A DNA stretch of 64,000 nt from Glaciecola sp041380235 (GCF_041380235.1 NZ_JBGIYY010000018.1:1-64000), one strand, 5' to 3'. Positions 40,769-51,109 are shown, counted from the first letter of the stretch. Numbers and translations are program-made. The notes: generated by a model not told the origin, from the sequence alone.

Positions 40769-41112
40769 GAGTCGCGCACACTGCCTATTGGTGAAAAGAG
40801 CTTTATAGCCTTTGGTCAAAAGGCTTAGATACTCAATCATACCTTTTTGCGCAAGGCCTTGCATCGCCTTTTACTTTGCCGATGAATCGACTGCCTCATA
40901 AGGTTTACTTGTTTGCACGTTTATAGATAGATTTTCCATTGTGATGCTTTATTGTAGGTCAAGGGCCATTTGTTGATCATTCTTTTTATTAACACAGTGG
41001 AAACAACATGATACCTTTTGTATAGAGCGTTTAATTTAATCATAATTGGCTGAGAAATATAACTTTTCGGCAAATGCTCTGTATCGACTGATAAATACAC
41101 TCTGAGGTAAAC

Positions 41113-41658
41113 ATGGCGTTGGACGAACAAAATCTTGTATGGATTGATATGGAAATGACGGGTTTAGATCCTGAAACCTGTGTGGTGCTAGAAATCGCGA
41201 CGATCGTGACAGATAAACAGCTCAACGTTTTAGCGCAGGGGCCAGTAATTGCGGTTCATCAAACGGACGAAGTACTGGCAGCTATGGACGAGTGGTGCAC
41301 CAAAACCCACGGAGAGTCTGGCTTGACTAAACGCTGTCAAGACAGTGATTACGATGTAGACATGGCAAGCCAAGAAACCATTGCTTTTTTGCGTAAATAT
41401 GTGTCGCCGGGGAAATCGCCACTATGCGGCAACACCATCGGCCAAGACCGACGATTTTTAGTTAAATATATGCCTGAACTTGAAGCGTATTTTCATTATA
41501 GGAACATTGATGTTAGCACTATAAAGGAGTTGTGCGCGCGCTGGCAGCCAGAGGTGTTAGAGGGCTTTAAAAAGAAGGGGGTGCATCTAGCCTTAGATGA
41601 TATTAAAGAGTCGATTGAAGAGCTTCGGTACTATCGCGAAAAGGTATTTTGTATTTAA
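41113..41658 (+). CDS. orn: Oligoribonuclease
   Basis: The protein has 181 residues, the usual length. DEDDh motifs are WIDMEMTGLDPE, GNTIGQDRRFL and HLALDDIKESIEEL. It degrades di- to pentanucleotides to mononucleotides, including pGpG from c-di-GMP turnover. ATG 41113 has GAGG upstream. Divergent from rsgA. Confidence 0.97.
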   Translation: MALDEQNLVWIDMEMTGLDPETCVVLEIATIVTDKQLNVLAQGPVIAVHQTDEVLAAMDEWCTKTHGESGLTKRCQDSDYDVDMASQETIAFLRKYVSPGKSPLCGNTIGQDRRFLVKYMPELEAYFHYRNIDVSTIKELCARWQPEVLEGFKKKGVHLALDDIKESIEELRYYREKVFCI

Positions 41659-41695
41659 TAACGAGCGCTGCACTTCGCTAACAACTAGTGGAGCG

Positions 41696-43012
41696 CTACC
41701 TTGATATCTTGCTTGAGTCAGCACTTTGCTCAACCGAGCTATTTATTACCACACAATTACGCCCTTGAGCTTTCGCCTTATACAAAGATTGATCGGCCTC
41801 ACTCAATAAATCCTCTATGGTTTTTGAAACGCGGTGAGTCAGACCAATACTGACCGTGCACTGCACCACTTTGCTGCGGTTTTTAAATTTACGTTGACTA
41901 ACCAGCTCTCTAAACGCGTCGACTTTTTCGAACGCTTCTTGTGCGGTCAACCCCTGCATAAAGACGCAAAACTCTTCACCTCCAAAGCGCGAGATGCTGT
42001 GGCCTGTAAAATGTTTTTTCATCATTTTAGCAGTTTCTTTTAAGACTAAGTCACCGTAGTCGTGACCAAAGCTGTCATTAATATTTTTGAAAAAGTCTAG
42101 GTCGAGCAAAGCGAGCGACATTGAACTGGGCTCTCGCTTTACAATTTGACTTACCTGATTGAAAAAGTATCTACGATTCGGAATACCGGTAAGATAGTCG
42201 GTATTGGCAGTTTTTTTAATTACCTCTATTTGTTCAACGTACTCCACATTTTGCAGCACGCGACAGAAAAATTCCTCATGACAATAAGGTTTCCGTAAAT
42301 AGTCATTGGCGCCGCTTTTTATAAAGTTTGCCAGCAGTGCGGCGTCGCCTTTTTCACTGGTACCAATAACACTTAACTGCTCCTTGTCATAATGCTTGCG
42401 AACCTGAGCAACAAAATCAACACCCGTAGTGTTGGGTAATAATTGGTCGGTGATCATCAGTTTTATATGGGAATATTGCTGCAATATGTCGAGCGCTTGG
42501 TCAGTGTTGGCTGCCTGATAGGTCATAAAATTATGACGGTTTAATAGCGAATATATTGCGTTTCGGCTTTTGTTATTGCCGCCAACGGTGAGTACTCCTA
42601 CTTGTTTGTTTTTCTCAAGTCTGGATAGTAAACGTGACAAATATTCATAAAATTGCGCATTGCTCTTGGGGATGTAGTCAACCACCGCTTTACTCAAAAT
42701 TCGGTCGCGGACATCTTGTTCAGTATCGCTGGTAATTGCTATGACAGGCACAAATGACGATATGGCAAAGTCGATAGCCTCTCCATGCTGGGCATCGGGC
42801 AGGTAGTAGTCAACCACCGCACACAAGAAAGACTCAGGCGTTGAATGATCAAAAATGACTTTGGCTTCGGTCAATGACGTAGCCGTGACTACATCAAGAT
42901 TTGCCTTGCCGATAACGCGCTTTAGAATACGTAGGCTTGATCCATCGTGCTCTATTAGCAAAATTTTATACTTCACTGCCTTTCTCTCAAACCCCGAAAA
43001 GTGTCTCACCAC
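41696..43012 (-). CDS. Dual-receiver diguanylate cyclase
   Basis: The protein has 438 residues. The first receiver (about 15-135) has LIEHD, Asp in VVDYYLP and Lys in YIPKSN. The second (about 138-260) lacks the acidic pair (TVGGNN) but has ITDQLLP and RKPY. The GGDEF domain (about 270-425) has an intact RFGGEEF, so it should make c-di-GMP. No RxxD inhibitory site precedes it. Phosphorylation of the first receiver probably controls output. No partner kinase is adjacent. Confidence 0.93.
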   Translation of the reverse strand: MVRHFSGFERKAVKYKILLIEHDGSSLRILKRVIGKANLDVVTATSLTEAKVIFDHSTPESFLCAVVDYYLPDAQHGEAIDFAISSFVPVIAITSDTEQDVRDRILSKAVVDYIPKSNAQFYEYLSRLLSRLEKNKQVGVLTVGGNNKSRNAIYSLLNRHNFMTYQAANTDQALDILQQYSHIKLMITDQLLPNTTGVDFVAQVRKHYDKEQLSVIGTSEKGDAALLANFIKSGANDYLRKPYCHEEFFCRVLQNVEYVEQIEVIKKTANTDYLTGIPNRRYFFNQVSQIVKREPSSMSLALLDLDFFKNINDSFGHDYGDLVLKETAKMMKKHFTGHSISRFGGEEFCVFMQGLTAQEAFEKVDAFRELVSQRKFKNRSKVVQCTVSIGLTHRVSKTIEDLLSEADQSLYKAKAQGRNCVVINSSVEQSADSSKISR

Positions 43013-43096
43013 ATCTAAGATATCGACTTGGGAGATTTAAAATTAAGGGAATTATTAGTAATAACTGATATTTAGCTAAAAAATTGAAAAAGAAGC

Positions 43097-43124
43097 TTGC
43101 AACCTTGCTCTATTTTTCTATAAT
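43097..43124 (+). promoter_or_regulatory. tRNA-Gly promoter
   Basis: TTGCAA (43097-43102), a 16-nt spacer and TATAAT (43119-43124) are followed by a GC-rich discriminator GCGCGTCC, typical of growth-rate-controlled stable RNA promoters. Confidence 0.8.
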
Positions 43125-43137
43125 GCGCGTCCAATTT

Positions 43138-43213
<76 letters not shown>

Positions 43214-43480
43214 TTCTTTAGATGTCGTTATCCATATCTGACACCTCTAAATACTAAGTTTCAAACACCTCAATTTAATCTTAATTGTCCACGTATAAGT
43301 GTCCTTAATTTGTGTAATTCGTTTTTATGCTGATCACATTGTTTACGCATTAAAAACACCCGACTGCATGGCTAAAGCAGCTGAATAAAAAATTGCTTAA
43401 CTATTTTATTGACAGAGCCGATATTCGGGGGTACAACGGCAACTTTAGCAAGGCCTGTTGTGCAAATATGTTGTTTTTAA

Positions 43481-43879
43481 ATGATAGTGGAGCAATGTGA
43501 CGTGTCTAGTGTAACCAAAGAAATGTTATTAAAGCGCTTATTTAGCGACCCTAAAAATTACCCGTATGGATTTTCTCGGTCTGGTGATTTTTCTATCTCT
43601 GAAAGCAAGGCGCTTAGTGAGTATGGCTGTTTGATTGCGGCCTTGGTTGATCAACACATTCAACCGAGTGATAAGGAAGACGAGCAGTTTTTAGCGTCTG
43701 CCCTTGGTCAAGTCGAACCGCAGAATCCAGCAGAGCGCGCTTGGTTAAGATATCAAAAGCGTATTAATCGTCCTAAAGCGGCCAGTATATACGGTACTCG
43801 CAAGGCTGCCGACAATAACTCTGATGACGATATGCTGGCAGATGTAGAAGACGGCTTGGACATAGAGCTGGACGATTAA
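43481..43879 (+). CDS. maoP: MaoP/YifE family protein (DUF413)
   Basis: The protein has 132 residues, or 125 from GTG 43502, which has GGAG nine bases upstream. DUF413 signs are FSDPKNYPYGFSRSGDFSISESKALSEYG and AERAWLRYQKRINRPK. MaoP organises the Ori macrodomain in E. coli together with a maoS site. The C-terminus is acidic and longer than in E. coli. Confidence 0.88.
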   Translation: MIVEQCDVSSVTKEMLLKRLFSDPKNYPYGFSRSGDFSISESKALSEYGCLIAALVDQHIQPSDKEDEQFLASALGQVEPQNPAERAWLRYQKRINRPKAASIYGTRKAADNNSDDDMLADVEDGLDIELDD

Positions 43880-43967
43880 AGCCTTGATAGCAATGGCTAG
43901 TTGCTAGCTCCTGTAATTTAGTCAAGCTATCATTGCTTCCAACATAAACGCTTGTCGTTTAGACACG

Positions 43968-45128
43968 CTAGTATCCGGTTAGCTCTAAAAAACCTACCCC
44001 GCGGTGAGATCCAATGATTTCTACCGGCCCTTCATAGTAGCCAAACACCGATGGATTAAACGCATCAGTTTTAGTCGCAGTGACTTCAATGTCTACTTGT
44101 TTATGCGGGATAGAAACCTGCCAGTGCAAAGGCAAGCTTCTGTCATCTGTTTGGGTATATTTCGAAATGTTAAGAGAAATTTGCTCTGGCGAAAGTGTTT
44201 CTGATTGACCGTTCGCGAGGATATAGGTGCCGGTTTGATAATTTTCTTGATCATTAAGACGCATGCTAAATGCCATGAGTTTGTCGCCGTTATCAAAATG
44301 CAACGACATCCAATCCCAGCCTGCTGTGCTGCTATCTAAGAGGGTAGAGGTCCATTCATGGTCGTACCAAGCTTTACCACTTAATTCAATGGTGCCATTG
44401 GCACTTTCTACCGAACCGCTGATGTCGATAAACGGCAAAGAGTAATAGTGAGAAGCATGTTTGCCTTCGCGAGATTTTACGCTGTAGCCTCGGTTTCCTT
44501 GCAGCACAAATGGGCCCGATGGACGCATTGTGAAAGTCATGCTGACTGCGTTATCAGCGTCATCTTTATTTACACCAGACGACGTTGACACAGAGGTCTT
44601 TAGCGTTGCCGGAAATAGCGAACCATCTTTGCGATGTGCCTGCCACCGCCAATCGTCCATTGTTAAGCTTAATGGGTACGATGAGTCAGATAAATTTGCG
44701 GAAGTATCGCCCTCGAGCGGAATAAAACCTACCATGGAATTGCCTACCCCTCCTGCTGCAAAACGCTCTTCAAACCAATGTTGGCTGGGCGAATGCAATG
44801 AAGTATGCGCCATAAACGTCTGCCCATTGTGCCAAGCATTGTCTTGATTTGGATTGCTGAATCTAAATAGGGTCCACTGAAATGCGTAGGGGTTTTGCTC
44901 TGCGTCGACTAAATTAGCGGTTAAATACCACCATTCAATATCAAACTCTGGGTGTGACTGATGATCTAGCGGTAGGGTAAGCACATATTTAGGATCCGCT
45001 TTTTTGCCGTTTGCCAATAAGAAACTCGGATTAATCATGCCTTGCGCACTACTGCCGTTTTTATTCTGCGTGCAGGCGCTTAGCAGCAGGATTATTAAGC
45101 TAATGAATATGAATATCAATCTAGCCAT
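43968..45128 (-). CDS. AttH-like lipoprotein (CrtC/lipocalin-like)
   Basis: The protein has 386 residues. The lipoprotein signal ends at LLLSAC (Cys19). The mature part is the AttH/CrtC-like double lipocalin domain: DHQSHPEFDIEWWYLTANLVD, WHNGQTFMAHTSL, GKAWYDHEWTS, GWDWMSLHFDNGD. The same fold occurs in hydroxyneurosporene synthase, but no carotenoid genes are near. Context with two ABC genes points to the substrate-handling component of an AttEFGH-like export system. Confidence 0.88.
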   Translation of the reverse strand: MARLIFIFISLIILLLSACTQNKNGSSAQGMINPSFLLANGKKADPKYVLTLPLDHQSHPEFDIEWWYLTANLVDAEQNPYAFQWTLFRFSNPNQDNAWHNGQTFMAHTSLHSPSQHWFEERFAAGGVGNSMVGFIPLEGDTSANLSDSSYPLSLTMDDWRWQAHRKDGSLFPATLKTSVSTSSGVNKDDADNAVSMTFTMRPSGPFVLQGNRGYSVKSREGKHASHYYSLPFIDISGSVESANGTIELSGKAWYDHEWTSTLLDSSTAGWDWMSLHFDNGDKLMAFSMRLNDQENYQTGTYILANGQSETLSPEQISLNISKYTQTDDRSLPLHWQVSIPHKQVDIEVTATKTDAFNPSVFGYYEGPVEIIGSHRGVGFLELTGY

Positions 45129-47650
45129 TTTAACTCCTGCGCTAAGCTTTGTTTGGTGGTGTACACAATCGGTAAGCTGATAACCAGCACAACAATGAAT
45201 AGGCTAAGTCCATATAATTTGATGATATTGAGCCAATCAATCACTAAAGGGTAAGACCAATTAAAGGCATGGTAATTTATTTGTTCAATCAGCACATAAC
45301 TCAATAATACACCAAAGGGCGTTGCCGCGATTAAAGCCACTGTGCATAAAAATAAGTACTGCTGCAGCAAAATGCGGCGGCTTTGCCATGCTGAGATACC
45401 CATGGCTCTTAGCAACATCGTTTGTGGTCGACTCTGTTCTAGTAGTATGACAATTGTGCAAGCGAGGGAAAGTGCCGCCACCATAAGTGTGACCAAATTT
45501 AAGCTGTCGGTGATCACAAAAGTACGATCAAATATTTCCATTGAACCAGACAAAATGTCGCTGGTTTGGTAAAGCTGATCCTTACTGACAATGCCGATCG
45601 TTTCTAGCGCCGCGGTAAATTTCGCTATTTGTTCAGAATTTCCTAACACGGCAAAAATACTCGATTGGCTAATATCTTGATTGAATTCAGTTGCACTTAA
45701 CAGAATTTGCCCATAAGGATTGCCATAATCATATATGACCCCGCCCACTTTAAAGCTCGAGGAAAGGCCGGTGGTCGGGTGTATAAACGTAACGCTGTCG
45801 TTAATGGCAAGGTCACTGCGAATGGCAAGCTGCTGATTGATCAGCACACTTTGCGCTGCTTCGAAGTCTTGCCAAACCGCTTCGGTGTTACTCGCAAATA
45901 CCATGGCTTGCTTGAACTTAGCATCAATTGGATAGCTAAATAGTTGAGCAGGTCGACCATTGTGCTCGATGTTTTGTTCGTAGCGAGGATAGAGCTGAAC
46001 GCCAGCTTGCGTGGCAATCGTAGTTAGTTGGCGGTTGCTTGCGGCATCGTTTGAATATAGATAATGATCTGCTACTAGCCGCTGGCTTAACCAGCCCTCA
46101 GTGCTTGCCCGAAAGCTATCGACCATTAGATTCATGCCTAAATTGCTGGTGGCCGCTATAAAAAAAGCACAGCAAGCAATCTTGGTTTTGCGAGATAAAA
46201 ATAAAGCTTGGGCGACACTCAGTCGGGTCAGTGTTAAGTTCGCTGGGATAAGTTTAAACAGGGCCTTTAAACACTGCGGAAATACCACTATTAACGCGCA
46301 GCAGCCGCTAAGGATAACCATGGCTGCACCGATTAGCAGCAAACTTAAGTTAGATGAAACGCTAAAAATCAAGAGCGCCAATGCCGCGAGCACCGCACAC
46401 ATAATAGTCAGTACAACATTTAGCCGTGAGTCGTTATTGTCGCTTTGGGTTTTGCTTAAAGATTGCTTGAGTTGCTTAAGGGGGGCGAGCAAGGCTAGGG
46501 CAATGCCTGTCATGCTAATCAACAAGACTTTAATATATAGGCTTAACCATGTGGTATCTGCAAAGCCGACTTGAACGCGATAAAGGCCTTCAACTATTGT
46601 GCGAATGCTTGAGCTTGCAAGCACCGCTAGTTGCGCCCCTACTACAATACTCACTGCACTAATGATGAGCGCAAATACACTAAACTCGATGGCGTGAGCC
46701 AATATAATTTGCTGACGGCCTATGCCCAATTGACGAAATACTTTGAGCATCGCAAAACGCTTGAATATCAGCAAGTTGAATGCGTTCATGACAATAAATA
46801 GACACACAGCAAACATCAGCAAAGCCATGGCAAATAAGTTTAAATAGAAGCTCTGTGTCATTTGGGGATTGTTTTGCTGAGCAGTGATGCTCTCTAGCTG
46901 TAAATGTGTGGGGAGCGTTTGCTTCAGCGACTCAATTTGTGTTTCGCGGGTGCCCTCTAGCAACAGTATTCTGCTAATTTTCGCCTCGCTATCTATATCG
47001 AGCAGGATGCCAATATCAACGATGAGCCCATCAGACATGCCGTCTAGCGACATAGGCGAAAGCGGCGGCACAGAGATAGTAGATGCCTCATCTATCGTAA
47101 GAGAAGAATGCTTGTCTAGCCCTAACTCTTGCATGTAGCTTGGATGAATGAGTGCCAGCGGCGATGCAAAGCTGATGTTTCCAGATAGATCTATTCTGGG
47201 CTGAGTTTCAGTGGTGTTTAGAGCTTGAAGCCCCTCGGCCGAATTCGACATTTTTGATTGATTCAGCAAGGCTAAAAAATCAATGCCGATAAGCGTCGCT
47301 CTGCGCTGGGTGATGCGCTTTTTCTCTAGGTAAAGGTGCCTAGATGACTCGGCGATGGCAACGGCTTTCTGCAAGCCCTGAGCTTTTATATCAGCGTAGT
47401 CTTTGGTGCTAATTGCTTGAGTGTCATCTCGGGCTACTATTTGATGGTGAGCAGGCAAAATACGAACGGCGGTTTGTCCCGAGTAGCTTTGTTTTGCGCC
47501 CTGGTTAATCAGCAGTACGGCGCTTAAGCCTGCGCATGCTACTAACAATGAAAAACACACCATCGCAAGGCTAAACCAAGTTTGCCTATAGCTTTTGAGT
47601 AATAAACGGTAGGTGTCAAACACTGACACTTTAGTAGGCTGCAGACTCAA
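45116..47650 (-). CDS. FtsX-family ABC permease (AttFG-like fusion)
   Basis: The protein has 844 residues. It has two FtsX/MacB permease domains, each of about four helices, with large periplasmic loops at about 55-265 and 510-690. The size fits AttF and AttG in a single polypeptide. It belongs to the MacB/LolCE class, which moves envelope molecules without crossing the membrane in the usual way. It overlaps its neighbours by 13 nt on one side and 4 on the other, so the three genes form one operon. Confidence 0.88.
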   Translation of the reverse strand: MSLQPTKVSVFDTYRLLLKSYRQTWFSLAMVCFSLLVACAGLSAVLLINQGAKQSYSGQTAVRILPAHHQIVARDDTQAISTKDYADIKAQGLQKAVAIAESSRHLYLEKKRITQRRATLIGIDFLALLNQSKMSNSAEGLQALNTTETQPRIDLSGNISFASPLALIHPSYMQELGLDKHSSLTIDEASTISVPPLSPMSLDGMSDGLIVDIGILLDIDSEAKISRILLLEGTRETQIESLKQTLPTHLQLESITAQQNNPQMTQSFYLNLFAMALLMFAVCLFIVMNAFNLLIFKRFAMLKVFRQLGIGRQQIILAHAIEFSVFALIISAVSIVVGAQLAVLASSSIRTIVEGLYRVQVGFADTTWLSLYIKVLLISMTGIALALLAPLKQLKQSLSKTQSDNNDSRLNVVLTIMCAVLAALALLIFSVSSNLSLLLIGAAMVILSGCCALIVVFPQCLKALFKLIPANLTLTRLSVAQALFLSRKTKIACCAFFIAATSNLGMNLMVDSFRASTEGWLSQRLVADHYLYSNDAASNRQLTTIATQAGVQLYPRYEQNIEHNGRPAQLFSYPIDAKFKQAMVFASNTEAVWQDFEAAQSVLINQQLAIRSDLAINDSVTFIHPTTGLSSSFKVGGVIYDYGNPYGQILLSATEFNQDISQSSIFAVLGNSEQIAKFTAALETIGIVSKDQLYQTSDILSGSMEIFDRTFVITDSLNLVTLMVAALSLACTIVILLEQSRPQTMLLRAMGISAWQSRRILLQQYLFLCTVALIAATPFGVLLSYVLIEQINYHAFNWSYPLVIDWLNIIKLYGLSLFIVVLVISLPIVYTTKQSLAQELKWLD

Positions 47651-48318
47651 ACGCTGAGCCTTTTATTGTGCATTTTCATTTGTACCGTGGCCTGTTGAGC
47701 CACTTGTGCACTGTGGGTCACAATAATGAGTGTAGTTTTCAGCTCTGTGCAGGTATCAAATAATAATTGGCTGACAATGTGAGAGTTGTCTTCATCTAGG
47801 TTGCCGGTGGGTTCGTCGGCCAAAACCATGCTTGGTTGATGGGCCAATGCTCGAGCAATTGCGACGCGCTGTTGTTCACCCCCAGAAAGCTGGTTGGGTA
47901 GCTTTTTAAGGTGAGGCGCTATCTGCATAGTGTCGATTAATAATGCAATGTAGTCTTGATGCTCAGACTGATTCAGTCTGCTGGGCAGTAAAATATTATC
48001 GTAGACGCTTAAACAATCAATTAAGTTGAATTTTTGAAATACAAAGCCAATATGTTTGCGTCGATATTCGTCGGCTTGAATTTCGCTTAAGTCGTGAATA
48101 TTGATCGTTGTTTGCTGATTAGGGGTGTATACGATTTGACCACTGTCAGGATTATCTAGGGCGCCAAGCAAGTGTAAAAGGGTCGACTTACCGCATCCAG
48201 AAGGTCCCTGAATCGACAAACTATTGCCACTTTGCAGCTCAAGTGAAACGTCTTTTAATACCTGTAATGAGGTATCGCCGCTAAGATATGTTTTATTCAC
48301 GGCAGAAATGTTCAGCAT
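47647..48318 (-). CDS. LolD/MacB-type ABC ATPase (AttE-like)
   Basis: The protein has 223 residues. Walker A GPSGCGKSTLLHLLG, Q-loop FVFQKFNLI, signature LSGGEQQRVAIARALAH, Walker B MVLADEPTGNLDE and H-loop VTHS are intact. It energises the permease encoded next. Confidence 0.93.
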   Translation of the reverse strand: MLNISAVNKTYLSGDTSLQVLKDVSLELQSGNSLSIQGPSGCGKSTLLHLLGALDNPDSGQIVYTPNQQTTINIHDLSEIQADEYRRKHIGFVFQKFNLIDCLSVYDNILLPSRLNQSEHQDYIALLIDTMQIAPHLKKLPNQLSGGEQQRVAIARALAHQPSMVLADEPTGNLDEDNSHIVSQLLFDTCTELKTTLIIVTHSAQVAQQATVQMKMHNKRLSV

Positions 48319-48634
48319 TCAGTGCCCCACAGCTAGTGTTTTTTCTATATATATAATGAATACGTGCCTTTGGCAGCAAAGTTTAGCCTTGATTATCAAT
48401 AGGCTGCGCGGTAACCTCACGCCTGTATGCGAGAATAAGATTTAGTGAACATCCACACAATAATAACAAATCACCTAAAAGCCTTGCAGTTTTGTTCATT
48501 TTTAGTATGAACATCCTAAAAAGTAACTATATAGGGATAAGTATTTCACTTTTTCCCAAAAACATGTTTTTCCTTTGCGTTGATACAGGTATATTTACCG
48601 AGTGGAAAAATAAGCCAATAGAGGAGGCAAGCTA
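48319..48634 (+). promoter_or_regulatory. ilvI upstream region, 316 bp, with an inverted repeat
   Basis: No gene is seen. TGTTCAT (48493-48499) and ATGAACA (48507-48513) form a perfect inverted repeat with 7-nt spacer, and TGAACATCC also occurs 60 bp upstream as a direct copy. AT-rich tracts suggest Lrp- or H-NS-like control of ilvIH, but no specific site can be assigned. I see no leader peptide with runs of Leu/Val/Ile codons. Confidence 0.4.
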
Positions 48635-50353
48635 GTGAGGATGATGTCGGGCGCCGCAATGGTGGTAGAAGCGTTAAAAGATGTTGGGGTAACGCATTTA
48701 TTTGGCTACCCAGGCGGGGCAGTTCTTGATATTTACGATGCGTTACATCAACAAGATGCAGTCAAACATATATTAGTACGTCATGAGCAAGGTGCTTCGC
48801 ATATGGCCGACGGCTATGCGAGAGCGACCGGTAAAACCGGAACGGTGCTAGTGACCTCAGGTCCAGGTGCGACTAATACACTCACCGGCATTGCAACTGC
48901 ATTTATGGATTCGATTCCGATGGTGATATTGTCGGGGCAAGTTCCCTCAATGCACATTGGCGAAGATGCTTTTCAAGAAACCGATATGGTGGGATGTTCA
49001 CGTCCGATCGTAAAGCACAGCTTTTTAGTTAAAAAAGCCACAGACATTCCAAAAGCAATTGCTCAAGCTTATTACATTGCCAACTCTGGCCGACCAGGTC
49101 CGGTGGTAGTCGATTTACCCAAAGACATCGTAAACGTGCAGGACTCGCATCCTTATGTGTTCCCAGATGATGTGACTATGCGCTCATATAATCCGACGCT
49201 GAAAGGCCACAATAAGCAAATTAAAAAAGCGGTTGCTAGCTTATTAAAAGCCAAGCGCCCAGTAATTTATGTAGGTGGCGGCTCTATATCTTGCGATGCC
49301 TCTGATGTAGTAACCACCCTTGCTGAAAAGTTACAGGCGCCGGTGACGAGCACTTTGATGGGCCTAGGTGCGTTTTCAAGCGTGCATAAACAGTTTATTG
49401 GTATGCTGGGTATGCACGGTACCTTAGAAGCCAATAAGTCTATGCACAACGCAGACTGCATTATTTCATTAGGCGCTCGATTTGATGATCGCGTGACTAA
49501 CAATGTTGAAAAATTCTGTCCATATGCTGATATTATTCACGTCGATATTGACCCTGCGTCGATTTCAAAAATCGTTAATGCACACGTTCCGGTGGTGGGT
49601 TCGGTCAAAACCGTGGTCAAACAATTGCTGACTATGCTTGAAGAGCATGACTTATCTGAGCAAGAAGCTAGGCTGAGCGATTGGTGGGAGCAAATCAATG
49701 AATGGCGTGCTCGCCAATGTTTAAAGTACGATCAAGGGCCTGAAACCATCAAGCCACAAAAAGTAATCGAGGCGGTTTATGAGCATACTAAAGGTGATGC
49801 CTACATAAGTTCTGACGTAGGCCAGCATCAGATGTTTGCTGCGCTTTACTACCCATTTGCAAAGCCGCGCCGGTGGATTAACTCTGGCGGTTTGGGCACT
49901 ATGGGTTTTGGCTTACCAGCCGCAATGGGCGTGCAGTTTGCTCACCCAGATGCATGCTCGGTAGTGATTACCGGAGACGGTAGTATTCAGATGAACATCC
50001 AAGAGCTCTCTACTTGTTTGCAGTACAACTTGCCGATAAAGATTATTTCGTTGAACAACCGTGCCCTGGGTATGGTTCGTCAGTGGCAAGACATGAACTA
50101 CAAGGGCAGGCATTCACATTCTTATATGGATTCTATGCCCGACTTTGTAAAACTCGCAGAAGCTTATGGTCATATTGGGATCAAAGTCGACAAACTTGAA
50201 GACCTAGATGATGCCATGGCGCGATGTTTTGCAGAAAAAGACCGCTTAGTATTTATGGATATTTGTATAGATCAAAATGAACATGTATATCCCATGCAAA
50301 TAAAATATGGGGCAATGGACGACATGCGATTGAGCAAGACGGAGCGCACATAA
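48635..50353 (+). CDS. ilvI: Acetolactate synthase large subunit
   Basis: The protein has 572 residues. It makes 2-acetolactate or 2-aceto-2-hydroxybutyrate for Val/Leu/Ile. Motifs: FGYPGGAVLDIYDAL, HEQGASHMADGYARATG, GPGATNTLTGIATA, FAD region LGMHGT and the thiamine-diphosphate site TGDGSIQMNIQELSTCLQYNLPIKIISLNN. The start is GTG 48635 or ATG 48641/48644; GAGGAGG lies upstream of all three. The small subunit ATG overlaps the stop. Confidence 0.96.
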   Translation: MRMMSGAAMVVEALKDVGVTHLFGYPGGAVLDIYDALHQQDAVKHILVRHEQGASHMADGYARATGKTGTVLVTSGPGATNTLTGIATAFMDSIPMVILSGQVPSMHIGEDAFQETDMVGCSRPIVKHSFLVKKATDIPKAIAQAYYIANSGRPGPVVVDLPKDIVNVQDSHPYVFPDDVTMRSYNPTLKGHNKQIKKAVASLLKAKRPVIYVGGGSISCDASDVVTTLAEKLQAPVTSTLMGLGAFSSVHKQFIGMLGMHGTLEANKSMHNADCIISLGARFDDRVTNNVEKFCPYADIIHVDIDPASISKIVNAHVPVVGSVKTVVKQLLTMLEEHDLSEQEARLSDWWEQINEWRARQCLKYDQGPETIKPQKVIEAVYEHTKGDAYISSDVGQHQMFAALYYPFAKPRRWINSGGLGTMGFGLPAAMGVQFAHPDACSVVITGDGSIQMNIQELSTCLQYNLPIKIISLNNRALGMVRQWQDMNYKGRHSHSYMDSMPDFVKLAEAYGHIGIKVDKLEDLDDAMARCFAEKDRLVFMDICIDQNEHVYPMQIKYGAMDDMRLSKTERT

Positions 50354-50850
50354 TGAGACGAATTATTTCAGTATTAATGGAAAATGCTCCAGGCTCGCTA
50401 TCTCGTATTGTTGGTGTGTTTTCGCAGCGTGGTTATAACGTCGACTCACTCTGTGTGGCGCCAACGGCTGATCAAAGTTTGTCTCGCTTAACCATCATTA
50501 CCGAGGCTGACAACAAAGTCATTGAGCAAATTACTAAGCAGGTAAACAAGCTTATTGATGTGCTTCGAGTGGCTGAGCTTACCGATTCAGCCCATGTTGA
50601 GCGCGAGTTAATGTTAATTAAAGTAGCGACACGGAATGAAACAGCCCGTTCTGAAGTGAAACGTAATGTCGATATTTTCAGAGCTCGGATTTTGGATGTA
50701 ACGGCTCAGCACTATACTATTGAAATCACTGGTACCAGTGATAAACTCACCGCATTCAGTGACGTAATGGCTCAGTGCGCAGAGATCACAGAGTCGGCGC
50801 GGACCGGTGTCTGTGGATTGTCGCGCGGCGATAGAGCGCTCAGACCTTAA
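50353..50850 (+). CDS. ilvH: Acetolactate synthase small subunit
   Basis: The protein has 165 residues. An N-terminal ACT domain (RRIISVLMENAPGSLSRIVGVFSQRGYNVDSL) binds valine for feedback, and the C-terminal AHSS domain activates the large subunit. One-base overlap with ilvI; terminator follows. Confidence 0.96.
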   Translation: MRRIISVLMENAPGSLSRIVGVFSQRGYNVDSLCVAPTADQSLSRLTIITEADNKVIEQITKQVNKLIDVLRVAELTDSAHVERELMLIKVATRNETARSEVKRNVDIFRARILDVTAQHYTIEITGTSDKLTAFSDVMAQCAEITESARTGVCGLSRGDRALRP

Positions 50851-50874
50851 ACAAGCGCTGTACATAAAATGATC

Positions 50875-50915
50875 AAAAGGGTTTTGAGGATTTATCTTCA
50901 AAACCCTTTCTTTTT
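50875..50915 (+). terminator. ilvIH terminator
   Basis: AAAGGGTTTTGA and its complement TCAAAACCCTTT form a 12-bp stem followed by CTTTTT. Confidence 0.88.
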
Positions 50916-51100
50916 GCGCATATGTGCTACAATTAAAGTGTTTCTGGTATGAAGCGCATTTGTATTTTTTGATCCTGTAGATGTTAATATCTCCTGCTTT
51001 TTAATAAAGTGCCGAGGTTTCACTGTTGTTCTTCTTCATTAAAAAAATCCTAAATAAGTTTCTATGTCAGAGATGTGATTGCGCAGCATTTTGCGCGTTT

Positions 51101-51109
51101 TGATATAAT
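51101..51109 (+). promoter_or_regulatory. Extended -10 promoter of the cold-shock gene
   Basis: TGATATAAT, a TG-extended perfect -10, stands about 15 nt before ATG 51124. The implied leader is under 10 nt, in contrast to the long structured leader of E. coli cspA. A second promoter further upstream is not excluded. Confidence 0.55.
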
